This document shows, in pieces, positions 1 to 9,811 of a DNA stretch of 64,000 bases. The stretch lies in assembly GCF_030227115.1 (NCBI RefSeq), contig NZ_JASSUA010000005.1, forward strand, positions 127,633 through 191,632, in the 5' to 3' direction. The stretch is from Marinobacter sp. SS13-12. GTDB taxonomy: Bacteria; Pseudomonadota; Gammaproteobacteria; Pseudomonadales; Oleiphilaceae. The translations under genes were made by a program, and so were the position numbers. The notes below the pieces were generated by a model, which saw only the letters and a list, made by a program, of their open reading frames with translations, made no database searches and was not told the DNA's origin. Numbering within the stretch: the stretch's first letter is position 1; each line of letters begins with the position of its first letter.

Positions 1-1140
1 ACAGCAGAAATCCCAACAATCGATTTCGACAGCGTTTGCACGAACAGCAACCCTGTTAATTTTACCGGTGCCACCGTCTGGAATTCTCCCAGCCTGGCAG
101 GCACGAACTTTCCGGGCGCTACAGCTCTTACCGTTCTCACGGCACCGAATTGCGGCAACGGCCTCCAAGGTTCCGTGCAGATCACGGACACTTATGCCGG
201 AGCAATGACCACTCAAACCGGCGGCCAATTTTCCTTTTCAACGACCTCAGAAACCTGTGCTCTTGAGACTGCCTACGCTTGCCCATTGGGTAACACCTAT
301 TCCTGCATGGCTAATTCATCTGGCACGCAACAGTGCAGCCCTAATGCTTGCGTCGATCTCGATACTAGCCCACCGCTGGCCGACGATATCGACACTGGCG
401 TTTACTCAAACGATGGCAACGTGGCGGCTGACGGGACTTGCCTAAGCCAGGTGATGATTTTTGCAGGAAGATCGATGCGCTGTGACAAGGCGGGAGTTAG
501 CACGGCGTTCCAAAATTGCTGCAAAGCTACGGACAAGATTTTATCCGACGACACGGGGGGTTCCGGCTCCCCCACTCAAGCCATTACGCAGCTTTTCGAT
601 GCTGTCACACAGGGCAAATCCGAATATGAGGCAGCCCTAGCCATTGGAGCGCCAACGCTGGTTGCGGGCAATGCCGCAGCCGAGAAAGTCAGTGACGTAA
701 TGGGCGATTACGGGGCTCTGATCGATCCAATGGCAATGGCCGGTGCAGTGATGGACTACTTCACGCAGTCTTGTGACCAAACCAGCACCGAGACTGGAAT
801 GCTAAACGGATCAGGGTTCTGCTACGAGGTTGGTGAGTTCTGCCGGGAGGAATGGGCTTTAGTCGGCTGCGTTCAAAAGTCAAAAAGCTATTGCTGCTTC
901 AACAGCAAGATGGGTCGCATCATTCACCAGCAAGGCCGAGCCCAACTCAGCACAATTTCAGGATTCGGCACCTCTGAAAATCCAAACTGTCGGGGCCTCA
1001 CGCCTGAAGAATTCCAATCCATTGATTTTTCCAAGATCGATTTCAGCGATTACTACGGCGATTTGGTACCAGACACAATGACTCAAATAGAAGGAAAGGT
1101 TTCCGATGGCATTACGGACTTTTACGATAATAATAAGTAG
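1..1140 (+). CDS. traN: TraN, mating-pair stabilisation protein (C-terminal part)
   Basis: The frame is open from base 1, so the N-terminus lies outside the window; about 379 residues are present. TraN is an outer-membrane, disulfide-rich protein of F-type conjugation systems that stabilises donor-recipient contact. The part seen is cysteine-rich and carries the typical TraN C-terminal block: FCREEW, then KSYCCFNSKMGRIIHQQGR, then NCRGLTPEEFQ and IDFSKIDFSDY. It is the first of a run of F-type tra genes on the plus strand, and its end overlaps the traW start by 35 bases. Identification rests on the C-terminal signature and the operon context. Confidence 0.9.
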   Translation, partial: TAEIPTIDFDSVCTNSNPVNFTGATVWNSPSLAGTNFPGATALTVLTAPNCGNGLQGSVQITDTYAGAMTTQTGGQFSFSTTSETCALETAYACPLGNTYSCMANSSGTQQCSPNACVDLDTSPPLADDIDTGVYSNDGNVAADGTCLSQVMIFAGRSMRCDKAGVSTAFQNCCKATDKILSDDTGGSGSPTQAITQLFDAVTQGKSEYEAALAIGAPTLVAGNAAAEKVSDVMGDYGALIDPMAMAGAVMDYFTQSCDQTSTETGMLNGSGFCYEVGEFCREEWALVGCVQKSKSYCCFNSKMGRIIHQQGRAQLSTISGFGTSENPNCRGLTPEEFQSIDFSKIDFSDYYGDLVPDTMTQIEGKVSDGITDFYDNNK

Positions 1141-1684
1141 CCTTCTCGCTGGTCTTGTGGGTGCAACGGAGACACAGGTTCTCGGACGAACCTATGAAAT
1201 CGTTGAGCCGGATGCACTCGTTGAAATCGAGAACAAGGTTGCAGCGGTAGATTGGCAAGCTGTTATGAGCGATGGGGTAGCTCGAAATGCCGCTGCAAAA
1301 GCGGTTTCACTGCCTCGAGCGCAAGAGGATCGAGCCCGGTACCACATTCCGTATTACGTGGCTGAGTTTGATGTTAAAGACCAGAACGGCCGCGTCATTT
1401 ATCCCAAGGGATTCCAGTTCAATCCGTTGGAGCACGTTCGCTTGCCTCAACGCCTGGTGTTTATTTCAGATAAGGATTTGGAGTGGGCTCAAGGCAATCT
1501 CAAAGCAACAGATATGGTCATGATCACATCAGGCGACTACCGCGATATAGCGGTGGCGCTCCAGCGTCCCGTTTTTATCCTGACGCCTCCGGTTCGTGAC
1601 CGACTGGCTCTACAATACGTCCCATCAATCGTGACCCAGGAGGGCAGTACCCTCCGAATCGAAGAGCATTCGATTAACCTCTAA
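1106..1684 (+). CDS. traW: TraW, type-F conjugative transfer protein
   Basis: 192 residues with an N-terminal signal peptide (hydrophobic IIISSLLAGLVGA). TraW is a periplasmic protein needed for F-pilus assembly, working with TraU and TrbC. Family features include LGRTYEIVEPDAL near the N-terminus and a C-terminal block with GDYRDIAVALQRPVF and LTPPVRDRLALQYVPS. The ATG is preceded by GGAAAGG and lies inside the traN end, so the two are probably translationally coupled. Length is close to that of known TraW proteins. Confidence 0.9.
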   Translation: MALRTFTIIISSLLAGLVGATETQVLGRTYEIVEPDALVEIENKVAAVDWQAVMSDGVARNAAAKAVSLPRAQEDRARYHIPYYVAEFDVKDQNGRVIYPKGFQFNPLEHVRLPQRLVFISDKDLEWAQGNLKATDMVMITSGDYRDIAVALQRPVFILTPPVRDRLALQYVPSIVTQEGSTLRIEEHSINL

Positions 1685-1687
1685 ATT

Positions 1688-1743
1688 CATATAGTGCTAT
1701 ATACGTGCATATACTTTTAGGCTAGACTGACGGAAAGTTTCCG
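1688..1743 (+). promoter_or_regulatory. Possible promoter/operator between traW and traU
   Basis: A short AT-rich gap in an otherwise overlapping tra operon. It holds a near-direct repeat (TGCTATATACG then TGCATATAC) and a perfect 13-bp palindrome CGGAAAGTTTCCG at 1731-1743. Position and symmetry suggest an internal promoter or binding site; no factor can be named. Confidence 0.3.
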
Positions 1744-1756
1744 GACGTCTTTTGCC

Positions 1757-2743
1757 ATGATGATCTCTCGTATAGTTGCGCTGTGTTCTCTCCTGTTTCT
1801 GGGCACATTATTGCCCCAGGCCGCACTTGCATCGAAATGCCCGTCCAGCATGTTGAACCCGATATCGGATGTTTCCTGGCAGTGCATCTTTCCGATTCGG
1901 ATCGGCGGACTCAGCATTGGCAAAGGCGATTCCGGTATGCCGGATCCCGGCTCAGACACGCCCTCCCCGCTTTGCACTTGCACCACAGGTGCTATCAATC
2001 GTTATGGCATAGGGATTTCTATGTGGGAGCCTGCCCGTCTGATCGATACGGTTTCCGATCCCTACTGCATGATGCCTTTGGGATTCAAACTGATGAACAC
2101 CGGCGGCAAGCTGGGCGGCGCTCACATGCAGGAAGATGGGCAGTCGAAGACGTTCCAACAGATGCACTATTACTTCTTCCCGGCGTTCAGCATTTTAGGC
2201 CTCTTCTACGACATACCCTGCATTGCCGAAAGAGAATTTGATGTGGCGATGATGACTGAGCTCGTCCCCACCTGGAACAACGAAATTCTCTCTCTGATGA
2301 TTCATCCCGAATCCTTGTTGTTTGCAAACCCTGTCGCACAAATGGCTTGTGCGGCCGATTCGGCAGGGGCTCTGGTTGGAAGGCCCGTTAACTCCCTTTT
2401 CTGGTGCATGGGCTCTTGGTCAGGGGCTTACCCACTGGCCGGATCCATCACCGGCACGGATTATGTCACGGCCAATGCCGGGATTGCTGCGCGAGGGATT
2501 TACTTCATGGCCCGCATGGGCCTGCTCAAAGAATCGTCATCCGACGGCTGCTACACAGCTCCCGTACCCATCTGGTCCAAAGACAAATACAAGCTTCAGC
2601 TGATGAAGCCCGTTCGGGACGATAGCTGTCGGCCCATCGGGCAGACCGGCCTGTTGTGGAGTCATTACAAGCATCCGCCTGCCGGCGGCGACAACTTTTC
2701 ATGGATGGTGTTCAGGAGGCTCAACTGCTGTGTTTCGTACTAA
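1757..2743 (+). CDS. traU: TraU, conjugal pilus assembly protein
   Basis: 328 residues with a signal peptide ending near LPQAALA. TraU is a periplasmic, cysteine-rich protein required for F-type DNA transfer. Diagnostic stretches: CPSSMLNPISDVSWQCIFPI at the mature N-terminus, LCTCTTGAINRYGIGISMWEP, and the paired-cysteine C-terminus. Two ATG codons in tandem (1757, 1760) lack a clear Shine-Dalgarno; the first is used here. It overlaps trbC by 14 bases. Confidence 0.93.
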   Translation: MMISRIVALCSLLFLGTLLPQAALASKCPSSMLNPISDVSWQCIFPIRIGGLSIGKGDSGMPDPGSDTPSPLCTCTTGAINRYGIGISMWEPARLIDTVSDPYCMMPLGFKLMNTGGKLGGAHMQEDGQSKTFQQMHYYFFPAFSILGLFYDIPCIAEREFDVAMMTELVPTWNNEILSLMIHPESLLFANPVAQMACAADSAGALVGRPVNSLFWCMGSWSGAYPLAGSITGTDYVTANAGIAARGIYFMARMGLLKESSSDGCYTAPVPIWSKDKYKLQLMKPVRDDSCRPIGQTGLLWSHYKHPPAGGDNFSWMVFRRLNCCVSY

Positions 2744-3497
2744 CGCTGATCGTTGCCTAGTGCTGGCCTTGAGCCTGACCGCATCGATGGTCATGGCCAA
2801 CGAGAAAGAAATCCCAACGTTGCCAGACCAGATCGATATTCCAGAAGAGTACCTGGCGGCCGCCAAACGCGCGAAAGACCAAGCAATGAACTCCGAGGTT
2901 ATGCGGTCTCGGGTGTCTGATGTGATGGAAGAGGTAAAAAGTGAACAGTGGCAAGCCCGCAAAAACGAATTTCTGAGTCTTTTGAGGGCCGATGCCGGAC
3001 TGGATCCTGTCGAGTCTGACGACCCAGATAGCGAAGGACCAAGCTCTCGCCCACTGCTCTTTATTTCGAGCTCAATGCCCGAAATCACTCTCCGCAATTA
3101 CGCCCGCGATCTTGAGAAGGTCGGCGGCGTGATGGTTATGCGGGGCATGATCGGGGGGCTTGAAAGAACACAACCCACGATGGAATTTATCTCCAAGGTG
3201 CTTCGCAGAAACCCCGCCTGTGAAGGCCCTCAATGCGTGATGCGCTCTCTCGATGTGGTGGTCGATCCCATCCAATTCAAAAACCACGGCATTACGAAAG
3301 TGCCAGCACTGCTTGTTGAACCCGAATTCGATTTTCAAAGCTACTGCGAGAAAGGGGCGACCCCTCCAGGCATGGGCGTTCCTGTGGTTTACGGCGACGC
3401 CAGTCTTCGAAGTCTGTTGGAGCATCTGACCATGATGGACGGTGGCACACCAGCCAAGCCACTGCTGGCCCGAATGGAGAATCAAAATGCTCAATGA
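2730..3497 (+). CDS. trbC: TrbC, type-F conjugative transfer protein
   Basis: 255 residues. An N-terminal hydrophobic stretch (VLALSLTASMVMA) acts as a signal peptide. The C-terminal half carries the F-type TrbC domain, with LFISSSMPEITLRNYARDLE followed by GGVMVMRGMIGG and GITKVPALLVEP, a thioredoxin-like arrangement typical of this family. TrbC interacts with TraW and is needed for pilus assembly in the periplasm. It overlaps traU upstream and the signal peptidase gene downstream. Confidence 0.9.
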   Translation: MFRTNADRCLVLALSLTASMVMANEKEIPTLPDQIDIPEEYLAAAKRAKDQAMNSEVMRSRVSDVMEEVKSEQWQARKNEFLSLLRADAGLDPVESDDPDSEGPSSRPLLFISSSMPEITLRNYARDLEKVGGVMVMRGMIGGLERTQPTMEFISKVLRRNPACEGPQCVMRSLDVVVDPIQFKNHGITKVPALLVEPEFDFQSYCEKGATPPGMGVPVVYGDASLRSLLEHLTMMDGGTPAKPLLARMENQNAQ

Positions 3498-3954
3498 AAA
3501 AGCGAAAAACGTCATTCTGACAGTAGTGGTCGGTATTCCACTCGCTATAGGCGTTTCCTACGCCTGGGATCACATCAACGTCACCACATCAGAATCCCTC
3601 GATCATCGCGTGTTCTGGCGCACTTCGGAGCGTCCAGGCCCCGGTGACTATGCGTCTTTCCTGCTGACCCACGAACTGGCCGGACCAGAGCCGGTTTTGA
3701 TCAGTAAGAAATTGGCCTGCTGGGCTGGTCAGGAGATCTCTCAACAAGGCCGCGAATTCTTTTGCGACGGCGAGCCGTTGGGGCGAGCAAAAACAAAGAC
3801 GCTCACGGGTAAGGCGCTGCCCCTATTTGCTTTTTCTGGACCAATTCCAGCCGGGAAAGCCTGGGCCTACGGCTCTCATCCGGACTCTTTCGACAGCCGT
3901 TATTGGGGCTTGGTGGACGTGTCTGCCGCGAAGCGCCTGAAAGCCATTTTCTGA
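3487..3954 (+). CDS. TraF-type conjugative signal peptidase (S26 family)
   Basis: 155 residues from ATG 3487, chosen because GGAG lies a few bases upstream; an upstream ATG at 3442 would run through trbC. One N-terminal membrane segment (VILTVVVGIPLAIGVSYAW) is followed by a short S26 serine peptidase domain. The likely nucleophile is the Ser in TTSESLDHRVFW and the general-base Lys lies in LISKKLACWAGQEI. The family box SFDSRYWGLVDV is near the C-terminus. In related systems this enzyme processes pilin or other secreted Tra proteins. The gene sits between trbC and traF. Confidence 0.85.
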   Translation: MLNEKAKNVILTVVVGIPLAIGVSYAWDHINVTTSESLDHRVFWRTSERPGPGDYASFLLTHELAGPEPVLISKKLACWAGQEISQQGREFFCDGEPLGRAKTKTLTGKALPLFAFSGPIPAGKAWAYGSHPDSFDSRYWGLVDVSAAKRLKAIF

Positions 3955-3964
3955 GGAACCAATC

Positions 3965-4795
3965 ATGAAACGTAATTTGGCGCTTTTGGCTCTCTGTCTA
4001 ATCGGTTTCTCCGCAATGGCGGTTCAGCAACCGGACCAAGATACCCAGATCAAGGGGTACCACTGGTATGAAGAGCCGGTTAAGCCCTCTGAGTCTGAGG
4101 ATCCAGAGAAAGCGGAGCGACAGCCGCTCCCACCGCCGCCATCGGCCTCGGAAATGATGGATATGCACCCCGATGATCTCAAAGCCATGCTTGAAAACTA
4201 CTTGAAAGAAGCGGTCTGGCTCAGGACACCTGAAAGTGTGTTGTCCTATTACCGAATTCAGGACGTTGTTCGCCGCAAAGCAGCCGGTTTCACGGCCGTC
4301 TCGAACATGGTCATGTTGCAAAACCCGCAGCTCAATGGCGCATCGCAGTATCCAATCACCGCACCAGGTCGCAAAGCAGAACTGCAACAACGTGCGAGTA
4401 ATCAATCGAAGTACCTCGGGAATTATCGAGGACAGTATGCGTTGGCACTGTTCTCAACCGAAGAGTGCCCTTATTGCTCTCCGCAACGGAACATTCTCAA
4501 ACTTGTCTCTGACCGCACGGGCATTGAAACGACTGAGGTGAACATCAACAGGAACCCGTCCGCTCAAGCACGCTTTGACGTTCAAGTAACGCCGATGGTG
4601 ATCCTAATTGAGAGGAACAGCGAGAGATGGATGCCAGTGGCTGTGGGTGTCGAGTCGGCGGCAAAAATTACTGCCAACGCCTATCGTGCGATCCGTTATT
4701 TACGCGGTGAGACGACGCCAGAACAGTTCCTGACGCCCGAATATCGTCAGGGTGGATTCTTTGACCCAGGCGCGCCAAAAGAAGGGGCATTATAA
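3965..4795 (+). CDS. traF: TraF, thioredoxin-like pilus assembly protein
   Basis: 276 residues with a signal peptide (LALLALCLIGFSAMA). The C-terminal half is a thioredoxin fold with the active-site motif CPYC in FSTEECPYCSPQRN and a cis-Pro region (VTPMVIL). F-type TraF is a periplasmic protein that works with TrbB and TraH. Many TraF proteins lack the CXXC, so its presence here suggests an active disulfide oxidoreductase, plausible given the cysteine-rich TraN, TraU and TraH. Its stop overlaps the traH start. Confidence 0.92.
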   Translation: MKRNLALLALCLIGFSAMAVQQPDQDTQIKGYHWYEEPVKPSESEDPEKAERQPLPPPPSASEMMDMHPDDLKAMLENYLKEAVWLRTPESVLSYYRIQDVVRRKAAGFTAVSNMVMLQNPQLNGASQYPITAPGRKAELQQRASNQSKYLGNYRGQYALALFSTEECPYCSPQRNILKLVSDRTGIETTEVNINRNPSAQARFDVQVTPMVILIERNSERWMPVAVGVESAAKITANAYRAIRYLRGETTPEQFLTPEYRQGGFFDPGAPKEGAL

Positions 4796-6177
4796 TGAAA
4801 AAGCTTATTCTCCCAGGCCTTGTTTTGGCGCTTTGCGCGCCGCCCACAGCGATTGCTGATTGGACTGATGACTGGTTTGCATCGTCCACGTCCAGTGGCG
4901 CATCGAGCTACAAGAACCAGCAACGAGGCTTCTACTCTGCAGGGTCCTACTCTGCCCGATTCAACGTTTCAACGGACCCTCTTCTCACGATCTCTCCCCC
5001 CAGGGTCTCTGCAGGCTGCGGTGGTGTGGACGTGTTCCTTGGCGGGATGACGATGCTGGACCCGGATTACCTCGTCGATAAGCTCCAGAACATGATTGCG
5101 GCCGCTCCCGCAATAGCCTTCGACACTGCCATGAAGGTGATGAGCAAAGAGCTTTCCGAAACCATGAAGAGCTTCGAAAAAATCATCAACGATCTAAACG
5201 GCATTCAAATCAATGACTGTCAGTTTGCCAAAAAACTAGGTGAGCCAGTTGGTGATTTTATTGGCAATGCTGCCAGCAACAGACTACGAACACTGGATGC
5301 GAAGGTGGGAACCGCACTGGGCTCGGTAACAAGCTGGTACGAGACCACAGAAAATCAAACCGCTTCCAACCAGGAACCGACCGAAGATATAAAGCAGCTT
5401 ACTGCAGACTGCCCAACCCAGTTTAAAAACATCTTCACAACCGGCTCACTACTACAGAACGCAGCCGACGAATTCGGGTTCGCCTATGTCGATACCATGC
5501 GTGGATTCGTGGGCGATGTAATGATTAACGCAACAGCCGCCGTCAAAGCACCGGTTATAGAGCCAATTAGCTCTTGCCCGAACAATGACGAATCCAGTGT
5601 CGATGATTTTGTAATTGGTAATGCAGAAAAGAAGGTGCAAACCGCCGGCGGACCTGTTTGCGAGAAAGATTCTGCTACACCGGGCGGTCTTCTCGCCCTG
5701 GTAAGCAACCAGATGAATGCCATTGCCACCAAAATCGAAACTAAAACGGCTTTGACGCCCGCCGAGCAAGCATTCCTGACCTCATCCCCCATTCCCATTC
5801 TGCCCATCATCGTTGATTCCATCGCCTTGGGCGATAAGGCCATGGCGATCGCTCTCACCGAGGAAGTCGTGGCCTACGCCTATGCCTTCTACATGGTTGA
5901 CGATTTGTACAACACCATCGACAACATGATGCGGGAAATAGATGCGGTTATGAATAATACCGGCGCTACCGGACCGCAATGCGATCGAACGGTCTATGCC
6001 GAGGTATCCGATCATCTTACGGGTATCAAGAAGGACGCCTACCAATTCCGCATGGCGGCTCGAAATAGCTACCTGAAAAAGACCGAAGAACAGATGGCAC
6101 ACATTGCCTTTACAGCGGCTCAAGCAAAACGCCAGGAAGAAGTCCTGCGCCGGAACGCTGAGGACATTACCCAATGA
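4795..6177 (+). CDS. traH: TraH, pilus assembly / mating-pair protein
   Basis: 460 residues, signal peptide (LVLALCAPPTAIA). Family hallmarks are GFYSAGSYSARF, then SAGCGGVDVFLGG near the N-terminus, LNGIQINDCQFAK and a long alpha-helical C-terminal part. TraH is a periplasmic or outer-membrane-associated protein needed for pilus extension. Start and stop overlap traF and traG, consistent with one transcript. Confidence 0.93.
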   Translation: MKKLILPGLVLALCAPPTAIADWTDDWFASSTSSGASSYKNQQRGFYSAGSYSARFNVSTDPLLTISPPRVSAGCGGVDVFLGGMTMLDPDYLVDKLQNMIAAAPAIAFDTAMKVMSKELSETMKSFEKIINDLNGIQINDCQFAKKLGEPVGDFIGNAASNRLRTLDAKVGTALGSVTSWYETTENQTASNQEPTEDIKQLTADCPTQFKNIFTTGSLLQNAADEFGFAYVDTMRGFVGDVMINATAAVKAPVIEPISSCPNNDESSVDDFVIGNAEKKVQTAGGPVCEKDSATPGGLLALVSNQMNAIATKIETKTALTPAEQAFLTSSPIPILPIIVDSIALGDKAMAIALTEEVVAYAYAFYMVDDLYNTIDNMMREIDAVMNNTGATGPQCDRTVYAEVSDHLTGIKKDAYQFRMAARNSYLKKTEEQMAHIAFTAAQAKRQEEVLRRNAEDITQ

Positions 6178-9100
6178 AACGCATTCTCCCGCTTCTGGCT
6201 TTAATGTTCGCCGTTGCGTTGCCCAGCACAGCACTTGCGCTCGATATGGATTTCTACACCTACGATGGGTTCACTGAGACGGTAAACGCATTCAAGCGAA
6301 TATCTTTGGTTTTCGCCAATAACCAGTACACCACCTTGTTTGCTGTTGCAGTGGTCCTGGGCTTGCTTCTTGGAGGCTTGTTCACGGTTGGTAAAGGAAT
6401 CATTAACTTCCAGCAGTCGGCAACTGGCCTCAGCCTGGCATGGCTCATGACTACTCTGATCGGCGTCGCTGTCTTCAAGGCCTTGATCACACCAACCGGC
6501 ACTGTCCACGTGTATGACCCTGTTCGCAACGCTTACGAGGCCGTTCCAGATGTTCCAGATCTGATCGTTCTGGTGGCCGGAATGACCAACAAAGCAGAGC
6601 GGGCCGTTCAGGAAATAGTCGATGCTTCCGCTGCGCATCCTTATGGTACAGAAGGGATGGGGGTAGGTTTCGAGCTCCTTCTCAACGCCACCACCGACAA
6701 AACGTTTTCGTCGGACTATTACCTTCAAAAGTCCATTCGTCAGTATTTCAAAGATTGCTCGAAGCTGGCGTTAGTTCTTCCCAGTTATGCCGTTGATCTG
6801 GCCGAAATCAAAAGCGGCACCGACAATCTTTTGAATCAGCTAGAAGATATGAAGTCCCCCGCCATGTTCACAACCATGTACGCCGCTGGCGCATACAAAG
6901 CCGGCACCGTCATGAGCTGTACCGATGCCTTTGACAACGTGTTACAACCAGCCCTAAATGCTGCTCCTACTTTCGATGAGCATCTTAATTCGGTCTGTAC
7001 CAAAAGCGGCTTTGACGTTGCTGTTCCCGCCCAGAAAACCGCTTGTGAGACCAAGATTCAGAACATGAATCTTAATGTCTTCGGGGCGGCTGCAGCACCA
7101 CCTACCCAGCTGCTACGCAACGTTGTGATAAGCAATGCGATCGCCAGCGTTATGCTCGATGAAAACCCCGATGCGGGGATCCGGGCACTTACGAATCGCT
7201 CGATGATGAACAACGGCCTGGGTATTGCGGTGAGCGCCAACGAATGGATGCCGAAAATTCGAGCCTCAGTGACAGCAATCGTATTGGGTCTGATTCCAAT
7301 TCTGGCTTTGTTCATCGTCACCCCACTTTTCCCAATGGCCCTGAAACTGATCGTGGCACTGCTCGGATGGATCATGCTGTGGGGCGTTATGGATGTGATT
7401 CTTGCGCAGATCGCTGTGGACCAGGCTTACGATGCGGTAGACGAAATAAAACGCCACAACATGGGTCTTTCCGCGATATTTCTCGCACCAGAGAGCGCGA
7501 CACAAGCCCTATCTCTGTTTGGGAAGGCCCGCGGCATGGGCATCACCATTTCCGCCTTTATTGCAGCAATGCTCTTCAAGATGTCGCCCTACGGACTTAC
7601 CTCGCTGGCTGGCAATTGGTCCGGCCATGCCGATTCGGCTGGCGCTGATGCCGCCGCCAAAGGCCAATCGCCTGTCGAGAGCATGAACCATCTGAATGCC
7701 CTGGCTAGTGCTCGCGGATCTGCGAATCTGATGGCTGAAGCTGGATGGGACAATGTTTCTTCTGTCCGAGAACTAGATCAATCTCACCAACACTATCGAA
7801 GCGCTGAAGTAATGTCTCAGCTTCGAAGCATGGGTTACAACACCCCCACTGATGGCGGTAAAGGTTGGGGCGCCATAGATGGTGGAAAGATCTCCGGTGA
7901 GCTTGAAGGCACGGCAGAAGTTGCAGGCGGAAGCTCGCCGGGACAGTTAGCTCAACGTTCCTCAGACACAGCTAGACTCGGCACCCTCAACACGACAGGT
8001 TCTGCAGATGGAAGAGACGAAGCCGCTCAAAAGCGCGGGATGACAACGTACTCACAAGCTGTGATGGATACCACATACGGTGTGATGAATACAGGTTCGG
8101 AGCTTTCCACAATGGCAAGCATGGCCGACCGCATTCAGCAAAATCACGAAGGAATGAGCGATGGACAGGCGTGGATGGCTCTTTCCATAGCTAAGAACGC
8201 GGGGCTTTTAGGCCAACTTGGTGCTACCGATTGGCATCCAGTCCAAGTCGAAAAAATGGCGGAAATCACATCCTCCATGAATTACGCCCAGACAACCGGC
8301 GTCATGGAGTACATGAGGGATAACAACCTGTCAGTGGATGAAGTCTACGAATCTCTTGGCGCTATGCGCGCCGCAACCGCTCACGGCGATCATGCAGCTC
8401 TTCAACATATTACTCCCGAACAATTTGCTACCGCTCGTGGATTTGAAAACGCGAAACATATGGCGAATACCTCGGCTGAAATGGGCGCAAGAGCCGAAGT
8501 TGCTTCGGCAACAGGGCTTGATCTCAACGAACAAGTATCCCGCGAACGCTTGGCCAATCTTGGAACCTACTCTTTTACGCAAGATGAGATGCAGGAACTA
8601 GTGCAGAAAGGATGGTTTACTCAGGAGCAAGTAGACGCAAGCCCGAATGGAACCAGAGTGCAAATGTCTCTGGACTCCAACGGAAATGTCGTCCATAGCG
8701 GAGCACTTTCCGGCCACAGCGCGACTAGCAACAATTCAATTACCGAGGACAGCCGACAAACCAAAACAGATGCTAAAACCATTGATGTCGGCGAGAGAGT
8801 GGTGATCCCGAGCATTGGCAAACTGGCAATGAGCAAAGATCCCGAAGACACCAGACATCTGGCAGATGTCCTCAAAGAACTGAAGGGTGATGGTCAAGAA
8901 GGCGACCGATTTAATGTAATTGGCCAGTTAGCCCAAATGTTGAGCTCCGTGAATTCTAGTTCGATAAGTGGAGATTTTGGAATTGGAACCCGCGGAGAAG
9001 CAGGTGTATCAACCGGCGTGCTGGAAAACGTTGGCTTAACAGGCTCGCTTGTTGGGTATACCAATAAAGGTGTCCAAGAATCTGAAAGTGCAGACATGCA

Positions 9101-9344
9101 ACGAGAGCGAATTTCTCGGATGGCCGAACAAACCTTTGACATTCTCAACGGAAAGGAAGTTCCGCCCGGCGAAGACACTTATATGGCCGCTGCAAAGCAC
9201 GTCCAAAGCGAATTCCAGACATACTATGGCGAGGAAAAAGCTGAGGCCGATACTGCATTCAAGTTCCTCTCGGAACTTGATAACCCCGAGTCGCCATACC
9301 CCGAAAAGGATAACGGCGTTGATAGGCGGGGAAGAAAGCGATGA
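6174..9344 (+). CDS. traG: TraG, inner-membrane mating-pair stabilisation / entry-exclusion protein
   Basis: 1056 residues. The N-terminal half is membrane-bound: segments around residues 42-75, 85-105, 365-420 and 455-475. The C-terminal half is hydrophilic and periplasmic, with Gln/Ser/Ala-rich helical stretches. This matches F TraG, which acts in pilus assembly through its N-terminus and in mating stabilisation and entry-exclusion recognition through its C-terminus. Only about the first 480 residues look well conserved; the rest is probably specific to this exclusion group. Overlaps traH and the downstream transglycosylase gene. Confidence 0.9.
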   Translation: MKRILPLLALMFAVALPSTALALDMDFYTYDGFTETVNAFKRISLVFANNQYTTLFAVAVVLGLLLGGLFTVGKGIINFQQSATGLSLAWLMTTLIGVAVFKALITPTGTVHVYDPVRNAYEAVPDVPDLIVLVAGMTNKAERAVQEIVDASAAHPYGTEGMGVGFELLLNATTDKTFSSDYYLQKSIRQYFKDCSKLALVLPSYAVDLAEIKSGTDNLLNQLEDMKSPAMFTTMYAAGAYKAGTVMSCTDAFDNVLQPALNAAPTFDEHLNSVCTKSGFDVAVPAQKTACETKIQNMNLNVFGAAAAPPTQLLRNVVISNAIASVMLDENPDAGIRALTNRSMMNNGLGIAVSANEWMPKIRASVTAIVLGLIPILALFIVTPLFPMALKLIVALLGWIMLWGVMDVILAQIAVDQAYDAVDEIKRHNMGLSAIFLAPESATQALSLFGKARGMGITISAFIAAMLFKMSPYGLTSLAGNWSGHADSAGADAAAKGQSPVESMNHLNALASARGSANLMAEAGWDNVSSVRELDQSHQHYRSAEVMSQLRSMGYNTPTDGGKGWGAIDGGKISGELEGTAEVAGGSSPGQLAQRSSDTARLGTLNTTGSADGRDEAAQKRGMTTYSQAVMDTTYGVMNTGSELSTMASMADRIQQNHEGMSDGQAWMALSIAKNAGLLGQLGATDWHPVQVEKMAEITSSMNYAQTTGVMEYMRDNNLSVDEVYESLGAMRAATAHGDHAALQHITPEQFATARGFENAKHMANTSAEMGARAEVASATGLDLNEQVSRERLANLGTYSFTQDEMQELVQKGWFTQEQVDASPNGTRVQMSLDSNGNVVHSGALSGHSATSNNSITEDSRQTKTDAKTIDVGERVVIPSIGKLAMSKDPEDTRHLADVLKELKGDGQEGDRFNVIGQLAQMLSSVNSSSISGDFGIGTRGEAGVSTGVLENVGLTGSLVGYTNKGVQESESADMQRERISRMAEQTFDILNGKEVPPGEDTYMAAAKHVQSEFQTYYGEEKAEADTAFKFLSELDNPESPYPEKDNGVDRRGRKR

Positions 9345-9808
9345 ACCTGCTTCGCGTATCGCCTCTTCTGATTCTTGCGATGACAGCATCTACAGGCTTT
9401 GCTTCGCCAAACATCGAGCAATGTTTTTCGGAGGCGGCGGGACGCTATCAGGTCCCAACTCGTCTTTTAAAGGCAATCGCTCTGGTTGAAAGTAACAACC
9501 AGACCGACGCTATTAACGGCAACAATAGCGACGGTTCCAGAGATTATGGGTTGATGCAGATCAACTCCCAGCATTTAGAGCGGTTGCGCCCCTACCGCAT
9601 AACCGCACCCGTTCTGGTTCGCGATCCTTGCGCCAATATTCATGTTGGCGCCTGGATCCTTGCCGAAAACCTCGTCACCACAAAAGGCAACCTGTGGGCC
9701 GCTGTCGGAGCCTACAACGCCGGATTCTCAACCAAACCAAAAGTACAGCGAGCTCGCCTGAATTATGTGGCGAAAGTCCGTAATGCACTTCAACGTATCG
9801 GAGAATAG
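9341..9808 (+). CDS. Lytic transglycosylase (SLT domain), conjugation-associated
   Basis: 155 residues with a signal peptide. The soluble-lytic-transglycosylase fold is shown by the catalytic Glu in LLKAIALVESNNQ, then DYGLMQINSQH and GAYNAGF. Such enzymes (VirB1/TrbN/P19 type) open peptidoglycan locally for the secretion channel. It overlaps the end of traG, so it is part of the same operon. Confidence 0.9.
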   Translation: MNLLRVSPLLILAMTASTGFASPNIEQCFSEAAGRYQVPTRLLKAIALVESNNQTDAINGNNSDGSRDYGLMQINSQHLERLRPYRITAPVLVRDPCANIHVGAWILAENLVTTKGNLWAAVGAYNAGFSTKPKVQRARLNYVAKVRNALQRIGE

Positions 9809-9811
9809 AAA